Shown here piece by piece: positions 24,646 through 34,537 of a DNA stretch of 64,000 bases (position 1 is the stretch's first letter; the number at the start of each line of letters is the position of its first letter). This DNA is from Paracoccaceae bacterium (lineage in GTDB: Bacteria; Pseudomonadota; Alphaproteobacteria; Rhodobacterales; Rhodobacteraceae). The notes below the pieces were generated by a model. It was not told the origin of the DNA. It saw only the letters and a list, made by a program, of their open reading frames with translations, and searched no databases. Made by a program: the position numbers and the translations under genes. The stretch lies in the NCBI GenBank assembly GCA_014872875.1, contig WKFI01000014.1, forward strand, positions 372,001 to 436,000, read 5' to 3'.

Positions 24646-27600
24646 ATGACAGACAAGCTGCGCCACTGCATTGATGCAGTAACCTATGCCCGTCAGGAGC
24701 AAATCCTGTCTCAGCTGATCGAAACCGCAGATCTGTCCCCCGAGGACCGCAAAAGGATCTGCGCGACAGCGGCAGCTTTGGTTCATGATATTCGTGACCA
24801 TTCGGCGCCCGGTCTGATGGAGGTGTTTCTGGCGGAGTACGGGCTGTCCACCGATGAAGGTGTCGCGCTGATGTGTCTGGCAGAGGCGCTTCTGCGCGTG
24901 CCCGACGCAGATACGATCGATGCGCTGATCGAAGACAAGATCGCTCCGTCGGACTGGGGCAAGCACCTGGGACACTCATCCTCTTCTCTGGTCAATGCCT
25001 CGACCTGGGCGCTGATGCTGACCGGTCGTGTTCTGGACGATAGCAAGCCATCTCCCATGACCGCCCTGCGCAGCGCCATAAAGCGCGTGGGTGAACCGGT
25101 GATCCGCACCGCCGTAGGCCGTGCGATGAAGGAAATGGGCCGCCAATTCGTGCTGGGCGAATCCATTCAATCAGCCATGCAACGCGCGGCGGGGATGGAA
25201 GCCAAAGGCTACACCTACTCGTATGACATGTTGGGGGAAGCCGCCCGGACCGAAGCTGATGCGGCGCGCTACCACCTGGCCTATTCCCGTGCAATCTCGG
25301 CTATCGCCGATGCTTGCACCAAGGACGACATCCGCTCCAATCCGGGAATTTCCGTCAAGCTGTCCGCCTTGCACCCCCGATACGAGCTGGCGCAGGACCA
25401 GCGAGTGATGGATGAGCTGGTCCCACGCCTGCAGGCTCTGGCGCTTTTGGCAAAAGCCGCGGGCATGGGGCTGAACGTGGATGCCGAAGAGGCCGATCGA
25501 CTCTCATTGTCCTTGGAAGTGATCGACGCGGTTCTGAGCGATCCGGCACTTAACGGCTGGGACGGGTTCGGCATCGTTGTTCAGGCCTACGGCCCGCGGG
25601 CCGGACTGGTGATCGACACGCTGTACGACATGGCCCAACGTCATGATCGAAAGATCATGGTGCGCCTGGTCAAGGGGGCCTACTGGGACACCGAGATCAA
25701 GCGTGCCCAGGTCGAAGGCATCGACGGATTCCCGGTTTTTACGTCCAAGGCGGTCACGGACGTCTCGTACATCGCCAATGCCAAAAAATTGCTGGGTATG
25801 ACCGATAGAATTTACCCGCAATTCGCAACCCACAATGCACATACAGTCAGCGCAATTCTGCATTTGGCGCGTGATGGGCAGCCGTTTGAATTCCAGCGTC
25901 TGCACGGGATGGGCGAGACGCTTCACCAGATGGTAATGGATCGGCACAAGACCCGTTGCCGGATTTATGCACCGGTCGGAGCACATCGCGACCTCCTGGC
26001 GTACTTGGTCCGAAGGTTGCTTGAAAACGGCGCCAACAGCTCTTTCGTGAACCAGATCGTGGACAAAGACGTTCCGGCCGAAACGGTCGCTGAAGACCCG
26101 TTCCTAGCCGTAGAAAAAGCCGTTTCACCCATCCCGACGGGCCCTGAGCTGTTCGCGCCGGAACGACCGAACTCAAAGGGCTTTGACCTGAAACACGCAC
26201 CCACTCTGGCCCAGATCGAAACCGCCCGTGCTCCGTGGCACACCCATGAATGGAGCGCGGCCCCACGCCTGGCCGGACAGGCCTCGCCCGAGGCTGAAGA
26301 GGTCGTCATCAACCCGGCAGATGGCAGCAAAACTGGGACCGTCGCGCCGGCCAGCATCGCAGACACGGAATTGGCGCTGGCGACTGCCCAACCCTGGAAC
26401 TCCTCGCCGCAAGAGCGGTCCGAAGTCCTGAACCGCGCCGCAGATCTGTACGAAGAGAACTTTGGCCAGATCTTCGCGCTTCTTTCCCGAGAGGCCGGGA
26501 AAACCCAGTTGGATGCTGTGGCAGAACTGCGTGAGGCGGTGGATTTCCTACGTTACTACGCCGCTCGGATCCCTGATGCTGCTCCGGCCGGCGTTTTCAC
26601 CTGCATCTCTCCCTGGAACTTCCCACTGGCCATCTTCACCGGCCAGATCGCTGCGGCTCTGGCCGTCGGCAACGCCGTGCTGGCAAAGCCCGCTCCGCAA
26701 ACACCGCTCATCGCGGGTCTGGCCGTATCCCTTTTGCACGAGGCAGGCGTACCGCGTGATGCGCTGCAGCTTCTGCCGGGTGGCCCAGCGGTCGGGGCGG
26801 CCTTGACTTCGGATCCGCGCGTCAACGGCGTTGCGTTCACCGGCTCCACGGCGACAGCCCAGAAAATCCGCATGGCCATGGCGCACAATCTGCGCCCGGG
26901 CGCGCCGCTGATCGCCGAAACCGGCGGATTGAATGCGATGATCGTGGACTCCACTGCCCTGCCAGAACAAGCTGTTCAGTCCATCATCGAAAGCGCGTTC
27001 CAATCCGCCGGACAGCGTTGTTCCGCTTTGCGCTGCCTTTACGTGCAAGAGGACATTGCCGAAGATCTGCTGGAGATGCTGCAGGGCGCCATGGATGCGC
27101 TCCGGATTGGAGATCCCTGGCTGCTCTCCACCGATATCGGTCCTGTGATCGACGAAGACGCTCGGATCACCATCTCCGACCACATAGATACGGCTCGGGC
27201 CGAGGGACGCCTTCAAAAACAAATGCAGGTTCCGGATGGCGGCACCTTCGTCGCACCAACCCTGATCGGCGTCCCGGGCATTGCAGCGCTGGAACAGGAG
27301 ATCTTTGGCCCTGTCCTGCATGTCGCCCGCTTCAAATCGCATGAATTGGATCAGGTGATCGCGGATATCAACGCCACCGGTTACGGGCTGACTTTTGGGC
27401 TGCACACACGGATTGACGATCGTGTGCAACATGTGACCGAGGCGGTTCACGCCGGAAACATCTATGTGAACCGCAACCAGATCGGTGCCATTGTCGGCTC
27501 GCAACCCTTTGGCGGCGAAGGGCTTTCGGGCACTGGGCCCAAGGCAGGCGGACCGCTATACCTGTCACGGTTCTGCGCTCCGGATCGTCAAACAGCAGCG

Positions 27601-28047
27601 GAAGACTGGCAAGGCGTACAGGCAGAATTGCCCGGGGAAACCGGCACGCCAGGGCGCCCGGTAACAACCTCCCTGCCCGGACCGACAGGCGAGTCCAACC
27701 GCTTGACCGTTTCGGCGCGTCGCCCCCTGCTCTGCATGGGCCCGGGTTCCGAAGCAGTCGAGAAACAAGCCCATTCCGTGATCGGTTTGGGTGGCACCGC
27801 AATTAAGGCGGCAGGCATGTTCGACCTGCACCGGTTGGAGCACATCCAAGGCATCTCTGGTGTGCTTTGGTGGGGAGATGAGACCATCGCGCGCGAGATC
27901 GAACAGACTCTGTCGCGCCGCAATGGTCCGATCATCCCGTTGATCCCCGGCCTGCCCGACAAGGCCCGTGTTCTTGCCGAACGCCATGTCTGTGTAGACA
28001 CGACCGCCGCAGGCGGAAACGCGTCCCTGCTGGGCGGCACGGGTTAG
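24646..28047 (+). CDS. putA: Bifunctional proline dehydrogenase / L-glutamate gamma-semialdehyde dehydrogenase
   Basis: A 1133-residue PutA. Residues ~1-450 are the FAD proline dehydrogenase barrel (GISVKLSALHPRYE, LNVDAEEADRL, MVRLVKGAYWDTEIKRAQVE, FATHNAHT). Residues ~500-1000 are the NAD-linked aldehyde dehydrogenase (CISPWNFPLAIFTGQIAAAL, AETGGLNAMIVDST, catalytic Cys in QSAGQRCSALR, EIFGPVLHVARF). A ~130-residue C-terminal part follows (LSGTGPKAGGPLYLSRF onward). No N-terminal DNA-binding ribbon-helix-helix is apparent, so regulation is by PutR. The start at 24646 has GAGG upstream. It oxidises proline to glutamate at the membrane. Confidence 0.96.
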   Translation: MTDKLRHCIDAVTYARQEQILSQLIETADLSPEDRKRICATAAALVHDIRDHSAPGLMEVFLAEYGLSTDEGVALMCLAEALLRVPDADTIDALIEDKIAPSDWGKHLGHSSSSLVNASTWALMLTGRVLDDSKPSPMTALRSAIKRVGEPVIRTAVGRAMKEMGRQFVLGESIQSAMQRAAGMEAKGYTYSYDMLGEAARTEADAARYHLAYSRAISAIADACTKDDIRSNPGISVKLSALHPRYELAQDQRVMDELVPRLQALALLAKAAGMGLNVDAEEADRLSLSLEVIDAVLSDPALNGWDGFGIVVQAYGPRAGLVIDTLYDMAQRHDRKIMVRLVKGAYWDTEIKRAQVEGIDGFPVFTSKAVTDVSYIANAKKLLGMTDRIYPQFATHNAHTVSAILHLARDGQPFEFQRLHGMGETLHQMVMDRHKTRCRIYAPVGAHRDLLAYLVRRLLENGANSSFVNQIVDKDVPAETVAEDPFLAVEKAVSPIPTGPELFAPERPNSKGFDLKHAPTLAQIETARAPWHTHEWSAAPRLAGQASPEAEEVVINPADGSKTGTVAPASIADTELALATAQPWNSSPQERSEVLNRAADLYEENFGQIFALLSREAGKTQLDAVAELREAVDFLRYYAARIPDAAPAGVFTCISPWNFPLAIFTGQIAAALAVGNAVLAKPAPQTPLIAGLAVSLLHEAGVPRDALQLLPGGPAVGAALTSDPRVNGVAFTGSTATAQKIRMAMAHNLRPGAPLIAETGGLNAMIVDSTALPEQAVQSIIESAFQSAGQRCSALRCLYVQEDIAEDLLEMLQGAMDALRIGDPWLLSTDIGPVIDEDARITISDHIDTARAEGRLQKQMQVPDGGTFVAPTLIGVPGIAALEQEIFGPVLHVARFKSHELDQVIADINATGYGLTFGLHTRIDDRVQHVTEAVHAGNIYVNRNQIGAIVGSQPFGGEGLSGTGPKAGGPLYLSRFCAPDRQTAAEDWQGVQAELPGETGTPGRPVTTSLPGPTGESNRLTVSARRPLLCMGPGSEAVEKQAHSVIGLGGTAIKAAGMFDLHRLEHIQGISGVLWWGDETIAREIEQTLSRRNGPIIPLIPGLPDKARVLAERHVCVDTTAAGGNASLLGGTG

Positions 28048-28052
28048 ACAAA

Positions 28053-28130
28053 CGCTCCCGCCCGGTCCTGCCGCATCACAGATGCGCCCGGTCCCGTTGG
28101 GCCCGGCAGCGCGCCCAAGGGCGCGCTGCG
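28053..28130. repeat. Intergenic repeat, family gamma, copy 1
   Basis: CGCTCCCGCCC, then TGCGCCC, then GTTGGGCCCGGCAGC leading into the hairpin GCAGCGCGCCC-AA-GGGCGCGCTGC (28106-28129). It lies just after putA, where the hairpin may also terminate transcription. Same layout at 59020-59092. Confidence 0.65.
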
Positions 28131-28201
28131 GTTTCAATTCCGGTACAAAGTCGGGAATTTGATGCCTTGACGCTGGAGAAGCAAACCGCCAGCGTCGCCC
28201 C

Positions 28202-28972
28202 ATGTTTCCCATTCGCGACCATAACCCGTCCGGGCGCACGCCTTATGTCGTCTACACCCTGATGGCGATCAATATTCTGATCCACTTCCTTTACTCGGGC
28301 CTTCTGACACAGTCCGACAGCTTTGAGATGTACAGACATTATGCCGTTATCCCGGCCCTTGTTTCCGACGGGATTGGATTGGAAACCTTGCTGACGTCCA
28401 TCTTCCTGCATGGCGGCTTCATGCATCTGGCCGGGAACATGCTGTTCTTGTGGATCTTCGGCGACAATCTGGAAGACGAGATGGGCCACCTGCCCTTCCT
28501 GGCCTTCTACCTTGTGTCCGGAATAGGGGCCGGCCTTTTGCACGTGGCGGCTGCACCGGGGTCCGCTGTACCGCTTATCGGGGCCTCAGGCGCGATTGCC
28601 GGGGTTATGGGCGGCTATCTACTTTTGTTCCCAAAGGCGCGCGTAGACATTCTGCTGATCCTGATCGTGTTCTTCCGGATCTTTTCGATTCCTGCATGGG
28701 TCATGCTGGGGCTGTGGTTAGCCCTGCAATTCCTGGGTGGCATAGGATCAGATCCAAATGCAGGTGGCGTGGCCTATTGGGCGCATGCGGGCGGGTTTTT
28801 CGTCGGAATGATCCTGACCGCCCCTCTGTGGCTGCGCCGAGGTGGACCGAAATTCTGGGACCGCACCCATGGCCATCCCCCGCACCCGGAACCCGAATAC
28901 CGGTTTTCGTCATCGCGAATCCCGCGGGTACGAAGGAAGAAGCAGGGGCACCCGGGCCCTTGGGGACGGTAA
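28202..28972 (+). CDS. Rhomboid-family intramembrane serine protease
   Basis: A 256-residue membrane protein with six or seven helices. The catalytic serine is S129 in GASGAIAG and the histidine H195 in YWAHAGGFFVG. HGGFMHLAGNMLFLWIFGDN is the conserved loop/helix 2 region. The C-terminal ~40 residues are a basic, proline-rich cytosolic tail. It cleaves single-pass membrane substrates within the bilayer; substrates unknown. Convergent with the SuhB-type gene. Confidence 0.93.
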   Translation: MFPIRDHNPSGRTPYVVYTLMAINILIHFLYSGLLTQSDSFEMYRHYAVIPALVSDGIGLETLLTSIFLHGGFMHLAGNMLFLWIFGDNLEDEMGHLPFLAFYLVSGIGAGLLHVAAAPGSAVPLIGASGAIAGVMGGYLLLFPKARVDILLILIVFFRIFSIPAWVMLGLWLALQFLGGIGSDPNAGGVAYWAHAGGFFVGMILTAPLWLRRGGPKFWDRTHGHPPHPEPEYRFSSSRIPRVRRKKQGHPGPWGR

Positions 28973-29036
28973 ATGGCTCAGGCTCGGACCTCGGCTCCGT
29001 GCCAGACCTCAGAGCAGACTTTTCGGCAATTACGCT

Positions 29037-29822
29037 TCAGCCGCGGATCACTTTGCTGAAATTTTCGAAAATCGGCTCATTCGAGCAGATCACCTCACCG
29101 TCGGTCAGAATGTCACCTTCGGCATCAAGCGGCTGGATCAACCCGCCTGCTTCCTTGACGATGATCACGCCAGCGGCCAGATCCCACGGGTTGAGACGGC
29201 GTTCCCAGAACCCGTCATACCGGCCAGCTGCAACATATGCCATGTCCAACGCCGCCGAACCCCAACGGCGCACACCAGCACAGACGGGCATGAGACGCGC
29301 CAGATCCTGCAGTGTTGCCGGCAAATCGGCACGACCGCCAAACGGCACGCCAGTGGCAAAGATGCTTTCGATCATGCGAATGCGACCGGATACCCGAATA
29401 CGGGTTTCATTCATCCACGCGCCAGCGCCCTTTTCAGCGAAGAACATTTCATCCTTGGCGGCGTCATAGACCACACCCGCCACGATCTGTCCCTTGTGTT
29501 CCAGAGCGATCGAAATTGCCCAGTGGGGCAGCCCGTGGAGGAAGTTTGTTGTCCCGTCCAGAGGATCCACGATCCAGCGACGGGTCGGATCCTTGCCGTT
29601 GATCTCGCCGCCTTCTTCGGCCAGCCAACCATAGGTGGGGCGAGCGGTCAGCAGTTCTTCCTTGAGAATTTGTTCTGCCGCGATATCGGCTTTTGAAACG
29701 AAATCCCCAGCCCCCTTCATCGACACCTGAAGGTTTTCCACCTCGCGGAAATCCTTGACCAGCGACCGGCCTGCCTTGCGCGCGGCCTTGATCATGATGT
29801 TGAGATTCGCACTGCCAATCAT
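29037..29822 (-). CDS. suhB: Inositol monophosphatase family protein (SuhB-like)
   Basis: A 261-residue magnesium-dependent phosphatase. Metal/phosphate site: EE at 69-70 and WIVDPLDGTTNF with D86 and D89; the second motif is NPWDLAAGVIIVKEAGG. Length and motifs match SuhB/IMPase, which hydrolyses inositol-1-phosphate; in enterobacteria SuhB also binds RNA polymerase antitermination complexes. The ATG at 29822 is the first methionine. Divergent from the oxidoreductase at 30000. Confidence 0.93.
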   Translation of the reverse strand: MIGSANLNIMIKAARKAGRSLVKDFREVENLQVSMKGAGDFVSKADIAAEQILKEELLTARPTYGWLAEEGGEINGKDPTRRWIVDPLDGTTNFLHGLPHWAISIALEHKGQIVAGVVYDAAKDEMFFAEKGAGAWMNETRIRVSGRIRMIESIFATGVPFGGRADLPATLQDLARLMPVCAGVRRWGSAALDMAYVAAGRYDGFWERRLNPWDLAAGVIIVKEAGGLIQPLDAEGDILTDGEVICSNEPIFENFSKVIRG

Positions 29823-29999
29823 TTCGGGGGCTCCTGTTCGGTCAAGCGGGTGCTATACGCCGCGTTCTGGCCTTTGCCAAGGGGGATTGCAGCCGCCGCG
29901 AGCAGCCGATTGCCGTTCGGTCATGTGACCTCGCGCTTGCCAGCGCCCGATCTGAACGACACAGTTCAGTTCATCCCTGATACGCGAACGGAGATCCCC

Positions 30000-31040
30000 A
30001 TGACCGAACAGATGAGCCGCATTGCCTTGGCCAGCCGCCCGACCGGCGCGCCGGAGGCTGAGAATTTCAGACTTGAGACGCAACCGATCCCGACTGCCGG
30101 CGAAGGGGAGGTGATCGTCAAAACCCACTATATGTCCTTGGATCCTTACATGCGGGGACGCATGGATGACGCAAAATCCTATGCCGCGCCGGTGCCGGTT
30201 GGCGGCACCATGGAAGGCGGTGGCGTGGGCGAAGTGATCGCGTCGAACAGCCCCCTGTTCAAACCGGGAGACTATGCATTTGGCATGCTGGGCTGGGCAA
30301 CCCATGCCTGCGTTCCCGCAAAGGAGCTGCGCAAATTGGACCCCAACATGGGTCCGTTGACCGCGGCGCTAGGCGTTCTCGGAATGCCGGGTTTTACCGG
30401 ATGGCATGGCTTGACCGCTTATGGCCAACCCAAGGCCGGGGAAACCTTGGTCGTTGCTGCCGCTACCGGGCCAGTTGGCTCCATGGTCGGGCAACTGGCA
30501 AAGCTTGCTGGTCTCAGGGTGGTCGGCATCGCCGGGGGCGCAGAGAAATGCGCCATCGCGACAGACACGTTCGGGTTCGACGCCTGCCTGGACCACCGTG
30601 CATATGAAACAGCAACAGAGTTGCGAGCAGATCTGAAAGACGCCTGCCCAGATGGGATCGACATCTATTTCGAAAACGTCGGCGGCAAAGTACTGGAAGC
30701 CGTCATGCCCCTGATGAACAATTTCGGGCGCATCCCGGTTTGCGGCATGATCAGTTGGTACAATGCAGGTGGGCTGGGGGCCGGAGCCTCGGAAGCAGGG
30801 CTGACGGCGCCCGGGTTGTGGCGCAGCGTTCTGGTCAAGTTCCTTTCGGTCAATGGCTTCATTATCTCGAACCATTTCGACCGTTACCCTGACTTCCTGA
30901 AAGAGGTAGGCCCAAAGGTCGCTTCGGGAGAGATCCGTTTCCTCGAAGATATCGCCGAAGGACTGGAGAACGCCCCTGCCGCCTTCATGTCTATGCTCAA
31001 GGGTGGCAATACCGGCAAGCAGATCGTCAAACTGATCTAA
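30000..31040 (+). CDS. NADP-dependent oxidoreductase, MDR superfamily (CurA / leukotriene B4 dehydrogenase type)
   Basis: A 346-residue zinc-free medium-chain reductase. It shows ALASRPTGAPEAENF at the N-terminus, MSLDPYMRGRM, the nucleotide-binding loop AATGPVGSMVGQLAKLAG, and the family-typical YFENVGGKVLEAVMPLMNNFGRIPVCGMISWYN (given here as adjoining motifs). Family members reduce activated alkenes such as curcumin or 15-oxoprostaglandins; the physiological substrate is uncertain. The ATG at 30000 has GGAGA 6 bp upstream. A hairpin follows at 31074. Confidence 0.92.
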   Translation: MTEQMSRIALASRPTGAPEAENFRLETQPIPTAGEGEVIVKTHYMSLDPYMRGRMDDAKSYAAPVPVGGTMEGGGVGEVIASNSPLFKPGDYAFGMLGWATHACVPAKELRKLDPNMGPLTAALGVLGMPGFTGWHGLTAYGQPKAGETLVVAAATGPVGSMVGQLAKLAGLRVVGIAGGAEKCAIATDTFGFDACLDHRAYETATELRADLKDACPDGIDIYFENVGGKVLEAVMPLMNNFGRIPVCGMISWYNAGGLGAGASEAGLTAPGLWRSVLVKFLSVNGFIISNHFDRYPDFLKEVGPKVASGEIRFLEDIAEGLENAPAAFMSMLKGGNTGKQIVKLI

Positions 31041-31073
31041 TTGATCGAACACCTTGTTGTTTAAGATGAACCG

Positions 31074-31098
31074 GCGCGCAGGAATTGGCCCTGCGCGC
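31074..31098 (+). terminator. Hairpin after the MDR oxidoreductase gene
   Basis: GCGCGCAGG and CCTGCGCGC, 9-bp stem with 7-nt loop. No T-run follows on the + strand, so termination is only possible. Confidence 0.45.
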
Positions 31099-31194
31099 AA
31101 GAAGTTCGTTTCTTGGTCCAATTTTGAAGAATGTGCGCTTCATGATAGAGTCCGACCTCTATTTTGATGTCCGACATTTTGAATTGGTACTTTT

Positions 31195-33468
31195 ATGGAA
31201 CACGAACCCGACGCAAATGAGTCAGAGCAAACCAACCGCTATCGACCGTATCTGACAGAAGGCAAGTACTCGCGTGACCTGATCGTTCAGAACCTTGAAT
31301 ACATTTACGGTCCTACACTGGTGACCACCGCCTTTCTGTTTTTCTTTGCCTTTTCCGACCCCGCTCAGGAAACAATCATCGGCTATCTGGGCGAGATCGA
31401 ACGGCTGTTCAGCCCGGCCGACAGCTCCTCCCAAGCACTGGACCGGATGGTCGGGCGGGTCATTTCGACCACGCTGATGCTGTTCAGCCTGCCCATGGCC
31501 ACCTATTTCGCCTGTCACTGGGTGTTGAAGACCTTTGGTGAAAAAAACCGCTTTGTTTGGCCAATGCTGTGGGGCATCCCATCCGTTACGCTGCTGGGCT
31601 ATGCCATCGGCTTTGGCAGGGCTTTTTTCAGCAAGGATCAGGACTTCGACTGGTTCGTTCTCCTGGTTCCATTGGCCGCTTTCTTGATTGTATTTTGGCA
31701 ATTGGTCCTTGTTTTGCTCAAGGACCCGGAATCCGGTGAACATCGCGATGAATTCGAATTCCGAAACGATCTGATCAGATGGCGACGCGCTATTACCAAA
31801 GCACTGCAACCCGTGCCGATTTTTCGGATCGCGGACCCGAACCGACAAATTGACCAACTGAAGCGATACGCGACGTTCATCTGGTTTGCGGTCATTCTGG
31901 TTTCATTGCTGGCGCCAAGCTACACCGACTATGTTGGCCCGATTGGCGTGGCGGCGGCGGCGGCGATTGCCGTGCTGCTCATTCTGGCCGGGTGCACCTG
32001 TGCCTCGATCCACATGCCGGGCCGGTTCCCGCTGATCCTGCTGGTTCTCGGGTTGTCTGCCGGTCTGATGAATTACTGGATGTCTTTGACCGTTGTCGTG
32101 GCCGCAATCATCCTTTTGCGAGTCGCGCTGCGTCAGAACAAGCCGATCGCGGCTGGAATGATGGGGTTGGTTGGGATCGTGGGGTTGGTCTATTTCATCG
32201 GAGGCTGGATCATCCATGACCGCCCCTGCCGAACGCTCAGCGGGTGCAACATGCAAACCGGTGTCCCGGTCCCAAACAGCGACCGCCACTTTTCCGAACT
32301 CGAGGACGCGGTCAAAGCCTTCAGGTCGCCCGGCCCCGACGAGACCGAGGAAAACCGCGAGTTCACGCTGGTCGCTGCCGAAGGCGGCGGTCTCTATGCG
32401 GCCTATCTGACGGCCTATTACCTGGCGCGCCGCGCTGATCTGGACGCGGGGTTTGCCAATTCCGTGTTCGCCGTGTCCGGCGTTTCCGGCGGCTCGGTTG
32501 GGGCCGGCGTGTATTGGGCGATCCGCAAAAGCGGGCACTGTGCCGCCGAAAAGACCACGTCGAAAACCTGCCACACGGACGCAGTTCAAAAAATCCTGCG
32601 CCGGGATTTCCTGAGCCCGGTTCTGGCTGGCTTTCTGATCCGGGATCATGTGGACAGCGTCCTGCCCTACACGGCGATCTGGCCCACGCCTCTGGATCGG
32701 GGGCATGTCTTTGAACGGGCATTGCAGGCAGCCGTGCAGGACATCCTCAGTCCTGAGGGCGAGCTGCTTGGACTTTCCATGGCCGCAAGCCCCGATTTTG
32801 ATCGCGCTGCTCCTTTGCTGTTCCTGAATACGACACGGGTCGATACTGGGGACCGGCTGGTCTCGTCCCCCTTGCAGGACTATGCGGCAGGGCCATCCGG
32901 GCTGGTCCCTTATGCGCCCTCGGTTCCCGATGGGTTCCAGGACCTAACGGTTCTGAATGCCATGGTCAACTCCGCGCGATTTCCCTTTGTCACACCGCCC
33001 TCCCGTGTATCCGTTCAACTGGATCAGGGTCTGCAAACCATTCAACTGGTAGATGGCGGTTATTTCGATAATTCCGGGATTGAAACCCTGCTGGATCTGC
33101 TTGAGGACCTGCCGGAGGACACCTCTCCCAAGGTGATCGTTCTGGGGAGCACGTTGGTTCCAGGCGACAACGTCGTTATGAAGGGAACGGCTGGCGCACC
33201 GGCCGCGGCTTTCTGGAACGCTTGGGGCTCCAGATCAGGACAGAGCCTGATGCGGCTGAAAGCGCTCAACGGGATCGAGGTCTTGGAGGCACTCATTCAC
33301 CCTAATGAAGACTACGGACCGAACTTTACCCTCAACTGGTATTTGGGACCGTGCAGTTTCGACGATATCGAGCGTCTTATGGATCAGAAGATCGCCGCGC
33401 ATACCGGAACCGAAACTGATCCTAATGAACGGGCGCGCGGCTGCAAAGAGCCCGAGTCAGACGGATAA
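31195..33468 (+). CDS. Membrane-anchored patatin-like phospholipase
   Basis: 757 residues in two parts. The first ~345 have about nine hydrophobic helices (around residues 40-54, 88-106, 122-142, 154-176, 227-240, 250-270, 279-311 and 318-340). The rest is a soluble patatin domain: oxyanion loop EGGGLYAA (397-399 Gly), nucleophile elbow GVSGG with Ser 431, and catalytic Asp 620 in VDGGYFDNSG. Patatins are Ser-Asp lipid acyl hydrolases. The multi-helix N-terminal fusion is unusual compared with the ~300-residue soluble forms. Substrate and the side of the membrane on which the domain sits are unknown. Convergent with metR. Confidence 0.88.
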   Translation: MEHEPDANESEQTNRYRPYLTEGKYSRDLIVQNLEYIYGPTLVTTAFLFFFAFSDPAQETIIGYLGEIERLFSPADSSSQALDRMVGRVISTTLMLFSLPMATYFACHWVLKTFGEKNRFVWPMLWGIPSVTLLGYAIGFGRAFFSKDQDFDWFVLLVPLAAFLIVFWQLVLVLLKDPESGEHRDEFEFRNDLIRWRRAITKALQPVPIFRIADPNRQIDQLKRYATFIWFAVILVSLLAPSYTDYVGPIGVAAAAAIAVLLILAGCTCASIHMPGRFPLILLVLGLSAGLMNYWMSLTVVVAAIILLRVALRQNKPIAAGMMGLVGIVGLVYFIGGWIIHDRPCRTLSGCNMQTGVPVPNSDRHFSELEDAVKAFRSPGPDETEENREFTLVAAEGGGLYAAYLTAYYLARRADLDAGFANSVFAVSGVSGGSVGAGVYWAIRKSGHCAAEKTTSKTCHTDAVQKILRRDFLSPVLAGFLIRDHVDSVLPYTAIWPTPLDRGHVFERALQAAVQDILSPEGELLGLSMAASPDFDRAAPLLFLNTTRVDTGDRLVSSPLQDYAAGPSGLVPYAPSVPDGFQDLTVLNAMVNSARFPFVTPPSRVSVQLDQGLQTIQLVDGGYFDNSGIETLLDLLEDLPEDTSPKVIVLGSTLVPGDNVVMKGTAGAPAAAFWNAWGSRSGQSLMRLKALNGIEVLEALIHPNEDYGPNFTLNWYLGPCSFDDIERLMDQKIAAHTGTETDPNERARGCKEPESDG

Positions 33469-33521
33469 GAAAAGCTTCAAATCTGGCAGGCCGGATTTCC
33501 TCCCGGCTTGCAATATCTCTC

Positions 33522-34427
33522 TCACGGTTTCTGCAGTTTTCCGGCCTCGACCTTGGCCAGGCGGATCAATTCCTGCACATAGGGTTTTCCACGATCCTCG
33601 CTGCGCACCGCCGCATAGAGTTTGCGCCGGATCCCCGATTTGGTCAGCGGTCGCGTGACATATTCGGAATTGTACTTCACTTCGCGCACCACCCAATCAG
33701 GCAGCACAGCCACCCCTCGGTTCGAGGCAACCAACAGAAGGATAACGGCCGTCAACTCGACCTGCCGAATGGCGGCCGGATCGACCCCTGCAGGTATGAG
33801 CAATTGGCTGAACACATCCAGGCGACTTTTTTCGACAGGATACGTGATCAGAGTTTCGCCCCGAAAATCCTCGGCCTCAACCCATCCCTTTTGCGCCAGA
33901 ACGTGATTGGCCGATGCAACAAAAACCGGTGAATACTCGAACAACTCGACAAACTCGACACCTGGCAGGTCTTCGGGATCTGACGAGACGACCAGATCGA
34001 CCTCTTCCTTTTGCAGGGCAGGCAGTGCATCGAATGCAAGGCCAGCCCGAATGTCCACATCAACATCCGCCCAGCTTTTACGGAAAGCCTCCAGCACCGG
34101 AAACAGCCACTCGAAACAGGCATGACATTCAATGGCAATATGCATCCGACCTGTGTTGCCGTCCCGCAACGACGCAAACTCAGCCTGCATGGATTCGACC
34201 TGCGGCAGGATCTGGTCCGCAAGCCGCAACAATCGCAGACCCGCAGCCGACAGCTTCATCGGTTTTGACCGGCGCAAGAAGAGCTCGACCCCGGCTTGAT
34301 CTTCCAACCCCTTGATTTGATGGCTCAAAGCACTTTGCGTGATATTGAGCTGATCGGCCGCCCGCGCCAAACCTCCGGCTTCGTGAATAGCTTTGATGGT
34401 GCGAAGGTGACGGAATTCGATGTGCAT
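33522..34427 (-). CDS. metR: LysR-family regulator, MetR type
   Basis: A 301-residue LysR protein. HTH: FRHLRTIKAIHEAGGLARAA then LNITQSALSHQIKGLEDQAG; the co-inducer domain follows (HIAIECHACFEWLFPVLEAF). The sequence around IECHACFEWL and its position divergent from metF fit MetR, the homocysteine-responsive activator of methionine synthesis. The ATG at 34427 starts directly at the HTH; a longer frame upstream is discounted because it runs into metF. Confidence 0.87.
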   Translation of the reverse strand: MHIEFRHLRTIKAIHEAGGLARAADQLNITQSALSHQIKGLEDQAGVELFLRRSKPMKLSAAGLRLLRLADQILPQVESMQAEFASLRDGNTGRMHIAIECHACFEWLFPVLEAFRKSWADVDVDIRAGLAFDALPALQKEEVDLVVSSDPEDLPGVEFVELFEYSPVFVASANHVLAQKGWVEAEDFRGETLITYPVEKSRLDVFSQLLIPAGVDPAAIRQVELTAVILLLVASNRGVAVLPDWVVREVKYNSEYVTRPLTKSGIRRKLYAAVRSEDRGKPYVQELIRLAKVEAGKLQKP

Positions 34428-34461
34428 CCCCAAATCCTGCTCATGTTGATCTTGAGTATTA

Positions 34462-34474
34462 TGAGTTTGTCTCA
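34462..34474. promoter_or_regulatory. Candidate MetR operator between metR and metF
   Basis: TGAG-TTTGT-CTCA, an inverted repeat resembling the enterobacterial MetR site TGAA-N5-TTCA. It lies between the divergent starts. A second inverted repeat, GGGGCGA-AA-TCGCCCC at 34495-34510, sits in the metF leader. Confidence 0.4.
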
Positions 34475-34537
34475 CAATGCTGCGCATGCAACAAGGGGCG
34501 AAATCGCCCCTGAACCGATACGAACAAGGACACTGAC

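Noticed and set aside
26548-27504. 318-codon open frame antisense to putA
   Set aside because: Overlies the aldehyde dehydrogenase active-site region; no independent features.
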